The notes: a model not told the origin generated them from the sequence alone. Positions 33,954 through 43,284 are shown, numbered from the stretch's first letter. The stretch: DNA of 64,000 nucleotides from Bombella dulcis (GCF_026385505.1 NZ_JANIDV010000001.1:62001-126000), one strand, 5' to 3'. Program-made: numbers and translations.

Positions 33954-35330
33954 ATGCAGCAGTCAGACAGGCATGATACAGCCTCGTGGTCCCCAGCCAG
34001 CTGGCGTGCGCACCCGATCCGTCAAGCTCCGAGCTATGAGGATGGTGCGGCACTGGCCGCCGTGGAGGAACGCCTGCATCGCTATCCGCCGCTCGTTTTC
34101 GGTGGGGAAGCCCGCCGCCTGAAGGAACGGCTGGCGGCGGCATCCCGGGGGGAGACGTTCGTCCTTCAGGGTGGCCCCTGTGCCGAAAGCTTCGGGGAAT
34201 TCACCGGGGACATCATCCGGGACACGTTCCGTGTCCTGCTGCAGATGGCTGCCATCCTGACCTTCTCCGCCAAGGTGCCGGTCGTGAAGATCGGGCGCAT
34301 GGCCGGGCAGTATGCCAAGCCCCGCTCGTCTGATGTCGAGATACGGGATGGGGTGGAACTACCCTGCTATCGTGGTGACAATGTCAACAGCCTGGAATTC
34401 ACGGCAGAGGCCCGCAGGCCGGACCCGGCCCGCATGGAGATGGGCTATTTTCAGGCTGCCGGTGTGCTGAACCTGCTGCGTGCCTATTCACGGGGCGGTT
34501 TTGCCAATCTGCATGAGGTCCATCGCTGGAACCTGGATTACGTCCGCAACTCGCCGCAGGGTGAACGGTATGAGCAGCTGGCCTCCCGGGTGGAGGACAC
34601 GCTGGCTTTCATGAAGGCCTGTGGTCTGGAAGACAATGCGCCGCAATATGATGAGGTCGAGTTCTATACCTCTCATGAAGCCCTGCTCCTGCCCTATGAG
34701 CAGGCCCTGACCCGTGTGGATGAGGCGACCGGCCAGCATTACGGCCTGTCCGCCCATTTCCTCTGGATTGGTGACCGTACCCGCCAGCCGGAGGGTGCGC
34801 ATGTGGAGTTCCTGCGTGGGGTGGCCAACCCCATCGGCATCAAGGTCGGGCCGACCACGACCATTGAGGACCTCCAGAAGCTGCTGGAAATTCTCAATCC
34901 GCAGGATGAGGCCGGGCGCATCACCCTGATTTCCCGCATGGGCCACAGCAGGGTGCGTGACCTCCTGCCGCCGCTGCTGGATGCCGTACGGAAGACGGGC
35001 CGGACCGTGACGTGGATCTGCGACCCCATGCATGGCAACACCACGACCTCATCCAACAAATACAAGACCCGTGCGTTTGAGCATGTTCTGGATGAAATCA
35101 TGGGTTTCCTTGAGGTGTTCGAGCAGGCCGGGGTGATTCCGGGGGGTATCCATCTGGAAATGACGGGCAGTGACGTGACGGAATGTACGGGTGGCCCCCG
35201 CTGCCTGACGGATGCCGACCTGCCGACCCGTTACACGACCTTCTGTGATCCCCGGCTGAATGCTGAACAGTCTCTTGAGATCGCTTTCCAGCTTTCGGAC
35301 AGGCTGAAGCGCATTTTTGAGAAACGCTGA
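33954..35330 (+). CDS. Class II (plant-type) DAHP synthase
   Basis: A 458-residue 3-deoxy-7-phosphoheptulonate synthase of class II, which condenses phosphoenolpyruvate and erythrose 4-phosphate in the first step of the shikimate pathway. Motifs: 'FVLQGGPCAESFGEF' (the metal-binding Cys), 'VVKIGRMAGQYAKPRS', 'YTSHEALLLPYEQALTR', 'FLWIGDRTRQPEGAHVEF', 'GIKVGPTT' and 'WICDPMHGNT'. Length is normal. AGGGAGAA precedes the ATG. It stands 69 bases before the pncB-like gene. The window also encodes the second and fifth pathway steps as a fused aroKB at 59-60.7 kb. Class II enzymes are often allosterically controlled by aromatic amino acids, but the sequence does not show which. Confidence 0.95.
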   Translation: MQQSDRHDTASWSPASWRAHPIRQAPSYEDGAALAAVEERLHRYPPLVFGGEARRLKERLAAASRGETFVLQGGPCAESFGEFTGDIIRDTFRVLLQMAAILTFSAKVPVVKIGRMAGQYAKPRSSDVEIRDGVELPCYRGDNVNSLEFTAEARRPDPARMEMGYFQAAGVLNLLRAYSRGGFANLHEVHRWNLDYVRNSPQGERYEQLASRVEDTLAFMKACGLEDNAPQYDEVEFYTSHEALLLPYEQALTRVDEATGQHYGLSAHFLWIGDRTRQPEGAHVEFLRGVANPIGIKVGPTTTIEDLQKLLEILNPQDEAGRITLISRMGHSRVRDLLPPLLDAVRKTGRTVTWICDPMHGNTTTSSNKYKTRAFEHVLDEIMGFLEVFEQAGVIPGGIHLEMTGSDVTECTGGPRCLTDADLPTRYTTFCDPRLNAEQSLEIAFQLSDRLKRIFEKR

Positions 35331-35399
35331 AAGACAGCTGAGAGACACCGGCCCCCAGGGAGCCGCCGCATCAGCCCGGCCCTGCCGGAGGAGGACAGT

Positions 35400-36578
35400 A
35401 TGACCCGTTGGAATGAAGCCATCGAGCAGGCCCGTACGCCGCAGGAGGCTCTGGATACGGCCCGGATCGAGGGGCGGACGGATGCCTATTTCCTGCGGAT
35501 GCGGGATATTGTCAGCCAGTTTGGTGACTGTCAGGTGACCTATGCCGTGTTCGTGCGCCGCCCTGTCGTGGCGGCGTATGGGCTGGCCCTGCAATGGGTG
35601 CAGAATGTCGCCCGTCATCAGGGGTTCTCCGTCGAGATCACGGAGGTACACCCTGAAGGAACATGGGTTGGAGCCGGTGATCCGCTTTTCTATCTGACGG
35701 GGTCTCTGGTTGCTCTGGCTCCGCTGGAGACATTACTGCTCCAGAAGACAGGGGCTGCCTGCGTGGCAGCGCATAATGCCTATCAGATGGTCCTTGCCCT
35801 GCCGGAAGTGCCGTTTCTGGCGATGGATGCCCGCCATTGTGCCGGTGGCGAGATGCAGGAGCTGATGGCCTACGCTGCTGCCGTGGGGTCACGGGCTGCG
35901 CAGAAGGAAGGAGCCGTCGGGTTCATCGGCAATGCGAACCATGCCACGGCTGGTTTCTTCGGGCAGGAGCGGGGGATGGGGACCATGCCCCATGCGTTCA
36001 TCGGTTATGCAGGCTCTACCCTGCGGGCGGCGGAAATGTATGTGGAACGCTTCCCGGATGAACCCTTGACCGTTCTGGTGGATTATTTCGGGCGGGAAGT
36101 GACGGACATGCTGGAAGTCTGCCGCCGTTTTCCGGATCGGGCAGCAGCGGGTGAACTGAGCGTGCGGCTGGACACGCATGGCGGCCGTTTTCTCGAGGGG
36201 CTGGACCCGCAGCGTTCCTATGAGGTGCTGGAGCGAAACACGCCGGGCACCATCCGCCGGTATCGGTCGGAAAAAGAGCTGCGTTATCTGGTAGGGACGG
36301 GCGTTTCCGCCGCCGCCATCTGGCGGATGCGGGAGGCACTGGATGAGGCAGGGTTCCCGAAGGTGAAGATTGTCGTGTCGTCCGGCTTTGGCATTTCCAA
36401 ATGCATGGCCATGCATGATGCCTCCGCTCCGATCGACATTGTGGGAACAGGCTCATTCCTGCCGGACCGCTGGTCGGAGACCTACGCCACGGCGGACATC
36501 GTGTCCTATGATGGGGAGCCACGGGTGAAGATCGGGCGTGAATTCCTTCTTCAGAAACTTCAGGAAAGGACCAGATGA
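35400..36578 (+). CDS. pncB: Nicotinate phosphoribosyltransferase
   Basis: A 392-residue enzyme of the nicotinate phosphoribosyltransferase family, salvaging nicotinate into NAD synthesis using PRPP. Supporting blocks: 'LTGSLVALAPLETLLLQKTG', 'ARHCAGGEMQELMAYAAAVGSR', 'GFIGNANHATAGFFGQERGMGTMPHAFIGYAGSTLRAAEMY' and the PRPP-binding-like 'KIVVSSGFGISK'. GGAGGAGG lies just before the ATG. The stop overlaps the next gene (ATGATGA), so the two are translationally coupled. This is the alphaproteobacterial variant, somewhat divergent from E. coli PncB, so the exact substrate (nicotinate rather than another pyridine base) is inferred from family membership. Confidence 0.85.
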   Translation: MTRWNEAIEQARTPQEALDTARIEGRTDAYFLRMRDIVSQFGDCQVTYAVFVRRPVVAAYGLALQWVQNVARHQGFSVEITEVHPEGTWVGAGDPLFYLTGSLVALAPLETLLLQKTGAACVAAHNAYQMVLALPEVPFLAMDARHCAGGEMQELMAYAAAVGSRAAQKEGAVGFIGNANHATAGFFGQERGMGTMPHAFIGYAGSTLRAAEMYVERFPDEPLTVLVDYFGREVTDMLEVCRRFPDRAAAGELSVRLDTHGGRFLEGLDPQRSYEVLERNTPGTIRRYRSEKELRYLVGTGVSAAAIWRMREALDEAGFPKVKIVVSSGFGISKCMAMHDASAPIDIVGTGSFLPDRWSETYATADIVSYDGEPRVKIGREFLLQKLQERTR

Positions 36579-37141
36579 TGAATGATGAAGACAGAGAGGC
36601 CAGACGGGCTTTCATCAATGGCATCCGGGGTGAAGGAAGTGACCAGAGCACTGAAGACGCCGTAAAGGCAGAGGCTGAGGCAGCCGTGAAGCAGGAGGAC
36701 AGGGGCTGGGTCGTCCGTATTCTCGATCAGTCCGGTGCCAGCGAGGGCGATGATGACGTGGTGGAGGAGGTCAAGGGGTTTCTTGATCTGGCCCATGCCA
36801 ATGCCTTCGCCCGTGCCTATGTGCGGGACAGCATCGAGCGGTGCCGTGTCCCCGGTGCAGCGGACCGGGACGTGCTGCAGAGCTGGTTTGCCTTCGGTGA
36901 AAATGCCGAGGTCGTGGATGCGGGCGAAGAAGGCTGGAAATCGAGCACGGAACTGGATGATTTTGTTTCCAGCCCGGCCACGCCGATGGAACGGGACTGG
37001 CGGGCACTGGACCCCCGCCGTCTCGTCAGTGATGACGAGCTGGCCGGTCCGCCTGACGGGGATGGTCAGGATGAAGATGACGACGATGCCTTCGTGACGG
37101 AGATCATCCGCCGCCGTCAGCAGACTCCCGGGAAAGAATGA
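36575..37141 (+). CDS. Acidic protein coupled to pncB, function unknown
   Basis: A 188-residue soluble protein that I do not recognise. It is strongly acidic, with Asp/Glu-rich stretches at about 15-45 and a C-terminal run 'DGDGQDEDDDDAF' followed by a short basic tail. The central part ('FLDLAHANAFARAYVRDSIERCR') looks helical. There is no signal peptide or membrane segment. Its ATG overlaps the end of pncB by 4 bases and it ends 13 bases before gltX, so it sits inside a pncB-gltX unit. It may be a regulator or partner of one of these enzymes; this is inference from position alone. Confidence 0.7.
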   Translation: MMNDEDREARRAFINGIRGEGSDQSTEDAVKAEAEAAVKQEDRGWVVRILDQSGASEGDDDVVEEVKGFLDLAHANAFARAYVRDSIERCRVPGAADRDVLQSWFAFGENAEVVDAGEEGWKSSTELDDFVSSPATPMERDWRALDPRRLVSDDELAGPPDGDGQDEDDDDAFVTEIIRRRQQTPGKE

Positions 37142-37154
37142 GAACAGATACGGT

Positions 37155-38492
37155 ATGAAAGTACGTTTTGCGCCTTCACCAACGGGGCATCTTCATGTTG
37201 GTAATGCCCGTCTTGCGGTGGCGAACTGGCTGTTCGCCCGGCGGCATGGGGGGCAGTTCCTGCTGCGGATGGATGATACGGATACGCAGCGTGGCAATAA
37301 GGCTTATGAAGAGGCCATCCGCCGGGACCTGACATGGCTGGGGCTGGACTGGGACGAGTATGCCCGACAGTCCGAACATCTGGCCCGTTATGAGGAGGTG
37401 ATCGAGCATCTCAAGGAAACGGGGCGGCTCTATCCCTGTTTCGAGAGTGAGCTGGAGCTGAAATACAAGCGGGAGCAGCGTCTGAGGGCGGGCAAGCCCC
37501 CCCTCTATGACCGCGCCATGCTGAAAATGACGGACGAGCAGCGTGCCCGGGCAGAAGCTAACGGCAAGGTGCCTTACTGGCGTTTCAGGCTGAGTGGTGC
37601 CACACGCCGCTGGCAGGACCTCGTGATGGGTGACTGTCATGTGAAGCTGACGGCGGTTTCTGATCCCGTTCTGGTGCGGGCGGATGGCAGCATTCTCTAC
37701 ACGCTGGCCTCCGTGATTGATGACCTCGACATGGGCATCACGCATATCCTGCGGGGTGAGGACCATGTGACCAATACGGGCGTGCAGCTCGACATTGCGG
37801 AAGCTCTGGGCGCGAAAGAGGGTCGTTTTACCTTCGGGCATCTGCCGCTCCTTCTGGGGCAGGATGGCGGAAAGCTCTCGAAACGTCTGGGCGGGCTGGC
37901 TCTTTCCACATTACGGAATGACGGCGTCGAACCCCGTGCCCTCGTGGCCTATCTGGCCCGTCTGGGCAGTTCGGATGACCCGGAGGCAGCGTCCGGCATG
38001 GAGGCGATCGTGCAGGGCTATGACATTCGTCATGTGTCCCGTTCGGCGGCCCGATTTGATGTACCTCAGCTTCTGGGACTGAACCGTCGTGTCCTGCATG
38101 GCATGTCCTACGAGGAGATACGTCCGCAGCTTCCGGAAGGAGCCGACGAAGCCTTCTGGCTGGCCATCCGTGGCAATATTGATCTGGCCGTGGAGATTGC
38201 GCACTGGTGGTCCGTGGTGAAAGGTGACATCGTGGCTCCATCCCAGCCGGAAGAGGCTGAGTTTTTTCGTGAGGCTGCCCGCCTTCTGCCGGAAGGGCCG
38301 TGGGATGCCACTGTCTGGAAGCAGTGGACGGATGCGCTGAAACGTGAAACGGGCCGCAAGGGGAAGAAGTTGTTCCTTCCCCTGCGTCTGGCCCTGACGG
38401 GTGAAGAGTCCGGGCCGGAGCTGGCGGCCCTCCTGCCGCTCATGGGGCGGGAACGGGTGATGCAGCGTCTGAAGGATGCAGCGCAGCACTGA
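37155..38492 (+). CDS. gltX: Glutamyl-tRNA synthetase
   Basis: A 445-residue class I synthetase charging tRNA-Glu. HIGH is in 'FAPSPTGHLHVGNARLAVAN' at about residues 5-24 and KMSKS in 'GGKLSKRLGGLALSTLRNDG' near 240. The C-terminal anticodon-binding part is compact; total length is short for a discriminating GluRS (about 470-490) and near that of the second GluRS copies found in alphaproteobacteria, which may charge tRNA-Gln for GatCAB. Whether a second gltX exists outside the window is unknown. It lies 13 bases after the acidic-protein gene. Confidence 0.93.
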   Translation: MKVRFAPSPTGHLHVGNARLAVANWLFARRHGGQFLLRMDDTDTQRGNKAYEEAIRRDLTWLGLDWDEYARQSEHLARYEEVIEHLKETGRLYPCFESELELKYKREQRLRAGKPPLYDRAMLKMTDEQRARAEANGKVPYWRFRLSGATRRWQDLVMGDCHVKLTAVSDPVLVRADGSILYTLASVIDDLDMGITHILRGEDHVTNTGVQLDIAEALGAKEGRFTFGHLPLLLGQDGGKLSKRLGGLALSTLRNDGVEPRALVAYLARLGSSDDPEAASGMEAIVQGYDIRHVSRSAARFDVPQLLGLNRRVLHGMSYEEIRPQLPEGADEAFWLAIRGNIDLAVEIAHWWSVVKGDIVAPSQPEEAEFFREAARLLPEGPWDATVWKQWTDALKRETGRKGKKLFLPLRLALTGEESGPELAALLPLMGRERVMQRLKDAAQH

Positions 38493-38506
38493 GAGGACGG
38501 CACTTA

Positions 38507-38550
38507 CATGGGCAGGACCGGGTCCCGACATGGGGATGGTCCTGCCCGTG
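38507..38550. terminator. Hairpin, likely shared terminator
   Basis: CATGGGCAGGACC with GGTCCTGCCCGTG forms a 13-bp stem (one wobble) and an 18-base loop between convergent gltX and the K+ channel gene. The T tract is weak (TCTATTTCT). Confidence 0.6.
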
Positions 38551-38554
38551 GTGT

Positions 38555-39538
38555 CTATTTCTGTGTTTCCGTGTCCGCTTTAAGCTCGATCGGTTCTTCG
38601 TCCTTGACGGGCAGGGGGTCGGTCGAGGTCGTGTGGAACAGGCTGAAATCCACTTCAAGTTTCCCCTGATCTGACGGCTTGAGCAGGCTGACAAAACGTG
38701 CCCCGAAGAGCAGGTCTTCAGCCTTGTAGGCATGCTGGGCGAAGACATCCTGCGCTGAGACAGGATCGGTTGCTGTCAGGACCAGGAAGATGGTGGCCTG
38801 CTGAGCTTCGAGGGCCGCTGCATCCAGCCCGTAAAGGGGGCTGCTTTCCAGAATATGGTGCGCAAAGGATAGGCTGACGGGGAAAATGGGGACGTGGTTG
38901 AAAGAGAGGGGCAGGATGTCCAGTTGGAGCGTGCTGTTGCCGTTGTCGTCCTTTTTGGTCCGGGCGAGGATGGCTTCTATGCTGGCATTCATGAGCGGGG
39001 TGTTGCGCAGGTTCCCCAGCCGGAAATTGAGCCGCAGATGGTCACCATCCTGAAAGATCGTCGCCACGTTGCTGAACAGGACCTGCGCCTGCGGCCGTGC
39101 AAAACGGGCAAACACGATGCCCGTGACGATGGCGGTGAAAATGACGCCGGACAGCATCTCTGTTGAGGCAATGGCGTTGGAGAGATAGCCCTGCGGGTAG
39201 ATGAACCCATAACCTACGGTGGACAGTGTTTGGGCACTGAAGAAGAAGTCCCCCCAGAACTGGCCTGTTTTCACGTTGCTCAGGCCATCGGACACCAGAT
39301 AATAGGCTAGGCTGTATAGTATGTTGAGCAGCAGATAGAAGCCCGTCACCGTGGCAAAAAAGGCCGTCCATCCCATCGTTAGGCAATTGTGGTACAGGTC
39401 TCCCAGCAGGCGGACCTGTGTCTTCTTGCGGGAGATGATGTTGACGGTATTGTCCTGGGACAGGATGCTGGTTTTCCGTGGCGCATGCTGCTGTGGCAGG
39501 ACATGGTTCAGGAGGGAATCAGGAAGTTTCAGATGCAT
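38555..39538 (-). CDS. Inward-rectifier-type K+ channel (KirBac family)
   Basis: A 327-residue two-helix potassium channel. An N-terminal cytoplasmic part with a slide-helix region ('LLGDLYHNCLTMGW') leads to TM1 (about 55-77), a pore loop with the selectivity filter T107-V-G-Y-G111 ('SAQTLSTVGYGFIYPQG'), and TM2 (about 122-146), followed by a beta-rich cytoplasmic domain of about 170 residues ('GDHLRLNFRLGNLRNTPLMNA'), the immunoglobulin-like Kir domain. Such channels are homotetramers; the physiological role in bacteria is largely unknown. The gene is alone, convergent with gltX. Confidence 0.9.
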   Translation of the reverse strand: MHLKLPDSLLNHVLPQQHAPRKTSILSQDNTVNIISRKKTQVRLLGDLYHNCLTMGWTAFFATVTGFYLLLNILYSLAYYLVSDGLSNVKTGQFWGDFFFSAQTLSTVGYGFIYPQGYLSNAIASTEMLSGVIFTAIVTGIVFARFARPQAQVLFSNVATIFQDGDHLRLNFRLGNLRNTPLMNASIEAILARTKKDDNGNSTLQLDILPLSFNHVPIFPVSLSFAHHILESSPLYGLDAAALEAQQATIFLVLTATDPVSAQDVFAQHAYKAEDLLFGARFVSLLKPSDQGKLEVDFSLFHTTSTDPLPVKDEEPIELKADTETQK

Positions 39539-39610
39539 GGGGACTCGGCAGGAAGAAGAGGGAAGAAAGGCTGATGATGCCCGCAGGCTGTGACCGTTCC
39601 GGGGCAGTCA

Positions 39611-40408
39611 TCATTCTTTTGTATGGCGTATCTTCCGTGCCCGGGAAAGTTCGCTGACGACACCATGCAGGGTCCGCAATTCCTGTTCCGTGACTTCACC
39701 ACGGGTGAACAGGTGGCGCAGATTGCGGATCATGCCCGGGCGTTTCTGCTCATGATGCAGAAAGCCACATTCATCGAGGTCCCGCAGCAGGTGGGTCATG
39801 AAGTTTTCGACTTCGCCCTTGGTTGCCACATGCGTCTCATTGGTCATGAGATACTGCTCCGGCACGGTATCTTCGGTCAGATACCACTCATAGGCCATGA
39901 CCAGCACGGCCTGTGCCAGATTGAGCGACATGAAGCGGGGATTCAGCGGGTAGCGGATGAGCGTGTCGGCCCGGGCCATGTCTTCATTGTCCAGCCCTGC
40001 CCGTTCCGGGCCGAAGAGGATGCCGCTTTTCAGCTGGCGGCTGCTGGTGGCCCGTAATTCTGCCGCAGCACCACGGGCCGTCATGACCGGCTTGATGACA
40101 TGGCGGGGGCGGGGGCAGGTGGCGAAGACACGGTGCAGGTCGGCAATGGCATCATCGACCGTCTCAAAGACCGTGGCTTCCTCGAGGATGCGGTCTGCCC
40201 CGGAGGAGGCATACCAGGCACGGGGCTGTGGCCATCCATCCCGTGGGGCGACGAGGCGGAGATGGAACAGCCCGCCATTGGCCATGGCCCGTGCCGTGGT
40301 GCCGATATTTTCGGCCAGCTGGGGGCGGACAAGAATGACGACGGGGTCAAAGGGAGCGGGCGGGGCCAGATCGGCTCCGCCATTACGGCCTGTCATGGGG
40401 TCTGTCAT
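39611..40408 (-). CDS. trmJ: SPOUT-class tRNA/rRNA methyltransferase (TrmJ type)
   Basis: A 265-residue SpoU/TrmH-family methyltransferase, best matched to TrmJ, which 2'-O-methylates position 32 of tRNAs. The N-terminal 'ILVRPQLAENIGTTARAMANGG', the knot motifs 'GILFGPERAGLDNEDMARAD' and 'NPRFMSLNLAQAVLVMAYEWY' are the hallmarks of this group. A C-terminal helical extension of about 80 residues follows, as in TrmJ. It overlaps cysS by 4 bases, so synthesis of the two is probably coupled. Substrate specificity cannot be proved from sequence. Confidence 0.82.
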   Translation of the reverse strand: MTDPMTGRNGGADLAPPAPFDPVVILVRPQLAENIGTTARAMANGGLFHLRLVAPRDGWPQPRAWYASSGADRILEEATVFETVDDAIADLHRVFATCPRPRHVIKPVMTARGAAAELRATSSRQLKSGILFGPERAGLDNEDMARADTLIRYPLNPRFMSLNLAQAVLVMAYEWYLTEDTVPEQYLMTNETHVATKGEVENFMTHLLRDLDECGFLHHEQKRPGMIRNLRHLFTRGEVTEQELRTLHGVVSELSRARKIRHTKE

Positions 40409-41793
40409 CCTTTCCGCCAGGTTGTTCCGGCCGGACCATCTTCCAGCAGGATGCCCTTTTCGGCCAGATCATTGCGTATCTGGTCTGCCAGGGCAAAATC
40501 ACGGGCCTTGCGGGCCGCCAGACGCTGCTCGATCAGGGATTCAATGGCGGCAGGATCAAGCTCCGTCCCGCCCTGGAACCACTCAGCCGGACTCATGGTG
40601 AAGAGGCCCAGAAGCTGTCCTCCTTCCAGGAGCAGGTCTGCGGCATCCTGCTGACCGTCCAGAGCCTCATCAGCATGACGGTGCAGGACGCTGAGAGCCA
40701 GTGGCGTATTGAGGTCGTCACAGAGGGCGTTCAGCACGTCCGCCGGAATGGTTTTCGTTTCGGCGGGTGGGGTCTTTTCCAGTGCCCGATAGAAGCGGTC
40801 CATGATGCGGCGGGCTTCGTCCAGCTTCTCCCACGTGAAATCCAGAGTGGAGCGGTAATGCGACCCGAGGAAGAGCAGGCGCAGGCCTTCCGCCGGGGTG
40901 TGTTCCAGCACTTCATGGATGGTGTGGAAATTGCCCAGTGACTTGGACATTTTCTCTCCACCGGAAAGCAGCATCCCGGTATGGACCCAGTGACGGGCAA
41001 AATGGCCGTGCGGGTAGCAGCAGAGGGACTGTGCCCGTTCATTCTCATGATGTGGGAAGAGCAGGTCATTTCCGCCACCGTGAATGTCGAAACTCTCCCC
41101 CAGATAACGCTCGGCCATGGCGGAACATTCAATGTGCCAGCCGGGGCGGCCACGGCCATAGGGGCTGTCCCAGCCCGGTTCATCCCCGCTGGAGGGTTTC
41201 CAGAGGACGAAATCGCCGGGGCTGCGCTTGTAGTCGGCCACATCCACACGGGCACCGGCCAGCATGTCCTCCAGCGAGCGGCCGGACAGGGCACCATAGC
41301 CGGGGAATGACGTGACATCGAAAAGGACATGCCCGTCAGCTTCGTAAGCATGGCCCTGTGCGATGAGACGGCCGATCATCTCCAGCATGGCGGGAATGTG
41401 CTGCGTGGCCCGGGGTTCAATGGTGGGGGGCAGGATGTTCAGCGCAGCGAGGTCGTCGTGGAAGTCCCGTGTGGTGCGTTCCGTCAGGCTGGTGATTTCT
41501 TCACCATTTTCCCGTGCCCGCTGGATGATCTTGTCATCAATGTCGGTGATGTTGCGGACATAGGTGACTTGCGGATAGAGCGCACGGAGCAGACGGACCA
41601 GCACGTCCGCGCTCAGCATGGAACGCAGATTGCCGAGATGGACCCTGTCATAGACGGTCGGTCCGCAGAAATAGAGGCGGACATTGGCGGCGTCATCGGG
41701 GGTGAAGGGGACAGTCGTGCGCTGATGGCTGTTGTGAAGTCTCAGGCCGGGCTGGGCGGGGGGAATGTCTGTGTTGCTCTGCTGCGTGCTCAT
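40405..41793 (-). CDS. cysS: Cysteinyl-tRNA synthetase
   Basis: A 462-residue class I synthetase. The HIGH motif is in 'FCGPTVYDRVHLGNLRSML' and KMSKS in 'GEKMSKSLGNFHTIHEVLE'. The zinc site uses the Cys in 'YFCGPT', the Cys of 'HIECSAMAERYLG' and the 'PHHENE' His/Glu. The DALR-like anticodon domain occupies the last third. Start at 41793 (MSTQQSN) rather than 41829, because the extra 12 residues are not conserved and 41793 has GGACA upstream on that strand. It is divergent from the MATE gene, with starts about 93 bases apart, so the two promoters must be close or overlap. Confidence 0.96.
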   Translation of the reverse strand: MSTQQSNTDIPPAQPGLRLHNSHQRTTVPFTPDDAANVRLYFCGPTVYDRVHLGNLRSMLSADVLVRLLRALYPQVTYVRNITDIDDKIIQRARENGEEITSLTERTTRDFHDDLAALNILPPTIEPRATQHIPAMLEMIGRLIAQGHAYEADGHVLFDVTSFPGYGALSGRSLEDMLAGARVDVADYKRSPGDFVLWKPSSGDEPGWDSPYGRGRPGWHIECSAMAERYLGESFDIHGGGNDLLFPHHENERAQSLCCYPHGHFARHWVHTGMLLSGGEKMSKSLGNFHTIHEVLEHTPAEGLRLLFLGSHYRSTLDFTWEKLDEARRIMDRFYRALEKTPPAETKTIPADVLNALCDDLNTPLALSVLHRHADEALDGQQDAADLLLEGGQLLGLFTMSPAEWFQGGTELDPAAIESLIEQRLAARKARDFALADQIRNDLAEKGILLEDGPAGTTWRKG

Positions 41794-41886
41794 GTCCTGT
41801 TCAATGCGACAGAGATGCGTCTGGTGCAACAGGGAATTCAGTCTTTAAGACTTGCACTCTGCGTTATATGCGATAGAGACAGACGC

Positions 41887-43284
41887 ATGTCCACATTACG
41901 AATGAAACATGCCGCCCCTGTCGTGGGGATGTCCACTCACATCCGTACCCTGATTCAGGTTGGTCTGCCTCTTGCGCTGTCCCAGCTTTCGGAGATGGCC
42001 ATGGGGGTGACGGACACGGTCCTGCTGGGCAGTCTTGGCGTGGATGCCGTTGCCATAGGGGGGATTTCCAACAATTTCTTCTTTACGACCATGATCTCCT
42101 TTCAGGCGGTGCTGGGTGGAGTCGGCGTGCTGCTCTCCCATTCCCGTGGAGGGGTGGAGCATGGGCATGAGGGCGGGCATGACCGGCGCAGCATCATCAG
42201 TGCAGGCGTTGTCCTGTCCCTTCTGGCTTTCGTGCCCTGTCTGATCCTTCTGCTCTGTTCAGGGCGCATCTTCGGCCTGATGGGGGAGCCGGTCATGGTG
42301 ATCGGGCAGGGCGGGCAGTTCATCAATGTGCTGCTCTATGCCCTGCTGCCTAATCTGGTGTTTCTGGGGCTGTGCCGTGTGGCCCTGCCCTCTCTGGGAG
42401 CGGAATCCCTGCTGCTCTGGACGATGCCGGCCATGGCCCTGTGCAACGGGGTACTCAATGCGGCCCTGATTCATGGCTGGTTCGGTCTGCCAGCTTATGG
42501 GCTGTTCGGGTCCGCCCATGCCACGATGCTGACGGGGTGGGCCATGAGCTTTGTCCTGCTGCTGCTCTGCCTTCTGCGGCCCGGCCTGAGGGAGCTGCTG
42601 AAGCCCGTGAGAGTGCACTGGCCGCTCATCAGGGAACTTCTGGTACTGGGCCTGCCCATGATGATCACGGCGGCGGCGGAGCTTCTGCTGTTCCAGATCA
42701 CCACGCTCAATGCGGGGCGGCTGGGTACACGCAGTCTGGCCGCCCATCAGGTTGCCCTGAACACGGTCTCCCTGTTTTTCATGGTCTGTCTGGCCATCGG
42801 GCAGGCGGCGAACGTGCGGGTGGCTTACTGGCGGGGGGCCAAACGGCAGGATGAGGCGTGTCGGGCCTCAAGCGGTGCCCTGCTGCTGGTGTTGGCATGG
42901 ACTGTTCTGACAGGGCTCGTGCTGATGTTGCGGCCGGACCGGATAGCCAGCCTTTATTATACTGATACCCCGTCGGATGTCGGAACCTTTGGCATGACTG
43001 TTCTGCTGCTGAAGATCGCCGGTATTTTCCAGATTGTGGATGGGGTTCAGGCTGTCTGCAATGGGGCGTTAAGGGGCTGTGGTGATACGTTTGTTCCTAT
43101 GATGATCAGTATCATCAGTTATGGTGTTGTCGGTATTGGTCTGGGATATTGGCTTGCTTTTCATCGGGGGTATGGGGTGGAAGGGTTGTGGATCGGATTG
43201 GCCGCTGGGCTGGGCGTAACGGCTTTTGCGCTTGGGGCGCGGCTCTATCTACTGCTTTATCGCCGGGCAGGCAGGGGGCCTTAA
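41887..43284 (+). CDS. MATE-family multidrug efflux transporter
   Basis: A 465-residue protein with twelve membrane segments, of the NorM-like MATE family that exports cationic drugs using Na+ or H+. The first helix region 'LIQVGLPLALSQLSEMAMGVTDTVLLG' and 'GLPMMITAAAELLLFQITT' starting the second half are the two pseudo-symmetric repeats; 'GDTFVPMMISIISYGVVGI' is typical of the tenth to eleventh segments. The same frame is open for 186 codons upstream, but this lies antisense to cysS; the ATG at 41887 is the natural start. The last 300 bases have visibly lower GC than the rest of the gene. Confidence 0.92.
   Translation: MSTLRMKHAAPVVGMSTHIRTLIQVGLPLALSQLSEMAMGVTDTVLLGSLGVDAVAIGGISNNFFFTTMISFQAVLGGVGVLLSHSRGGVEHGHEGGHDRRSIISAGVVLSLLAFVPCLILLLCSGRIFGLMGEPVMVIGQGGQFINVLLYALLPNLVFLGLCRVALPSLGAESLLLWTMPAMALCNGVLNAALIHGWFGLPAYGLFGSAHATMLTGWAMSFVLLLLCLLRPGLRELLKPVRVHWPLIRELLVLGLPMMITAAAELLLFQITTLNAGRLGTRSLAAHQVALNTVSLFFMVCLAIGQAANVRVAYWRGAKRQDEACRASSGALLLVLAWTVLTGLVLMLRPDRIASLYYTDTPSDVGTFGMTVLLLKIAGIFQIVDGVQAVCNGALRGCGDTFVPMMISIISYGVVGIGLGYWLAFHRGYGVEGLWIGLAAGLGVTAFALGARLYLLLYRRAGRGP

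Noticed and set aside
41329..41886. 186-codon upstream extension of the MATE gene
   Set aside because: It lies entirely antisense to cysS and would put a soluble segment before the first membrane helix.
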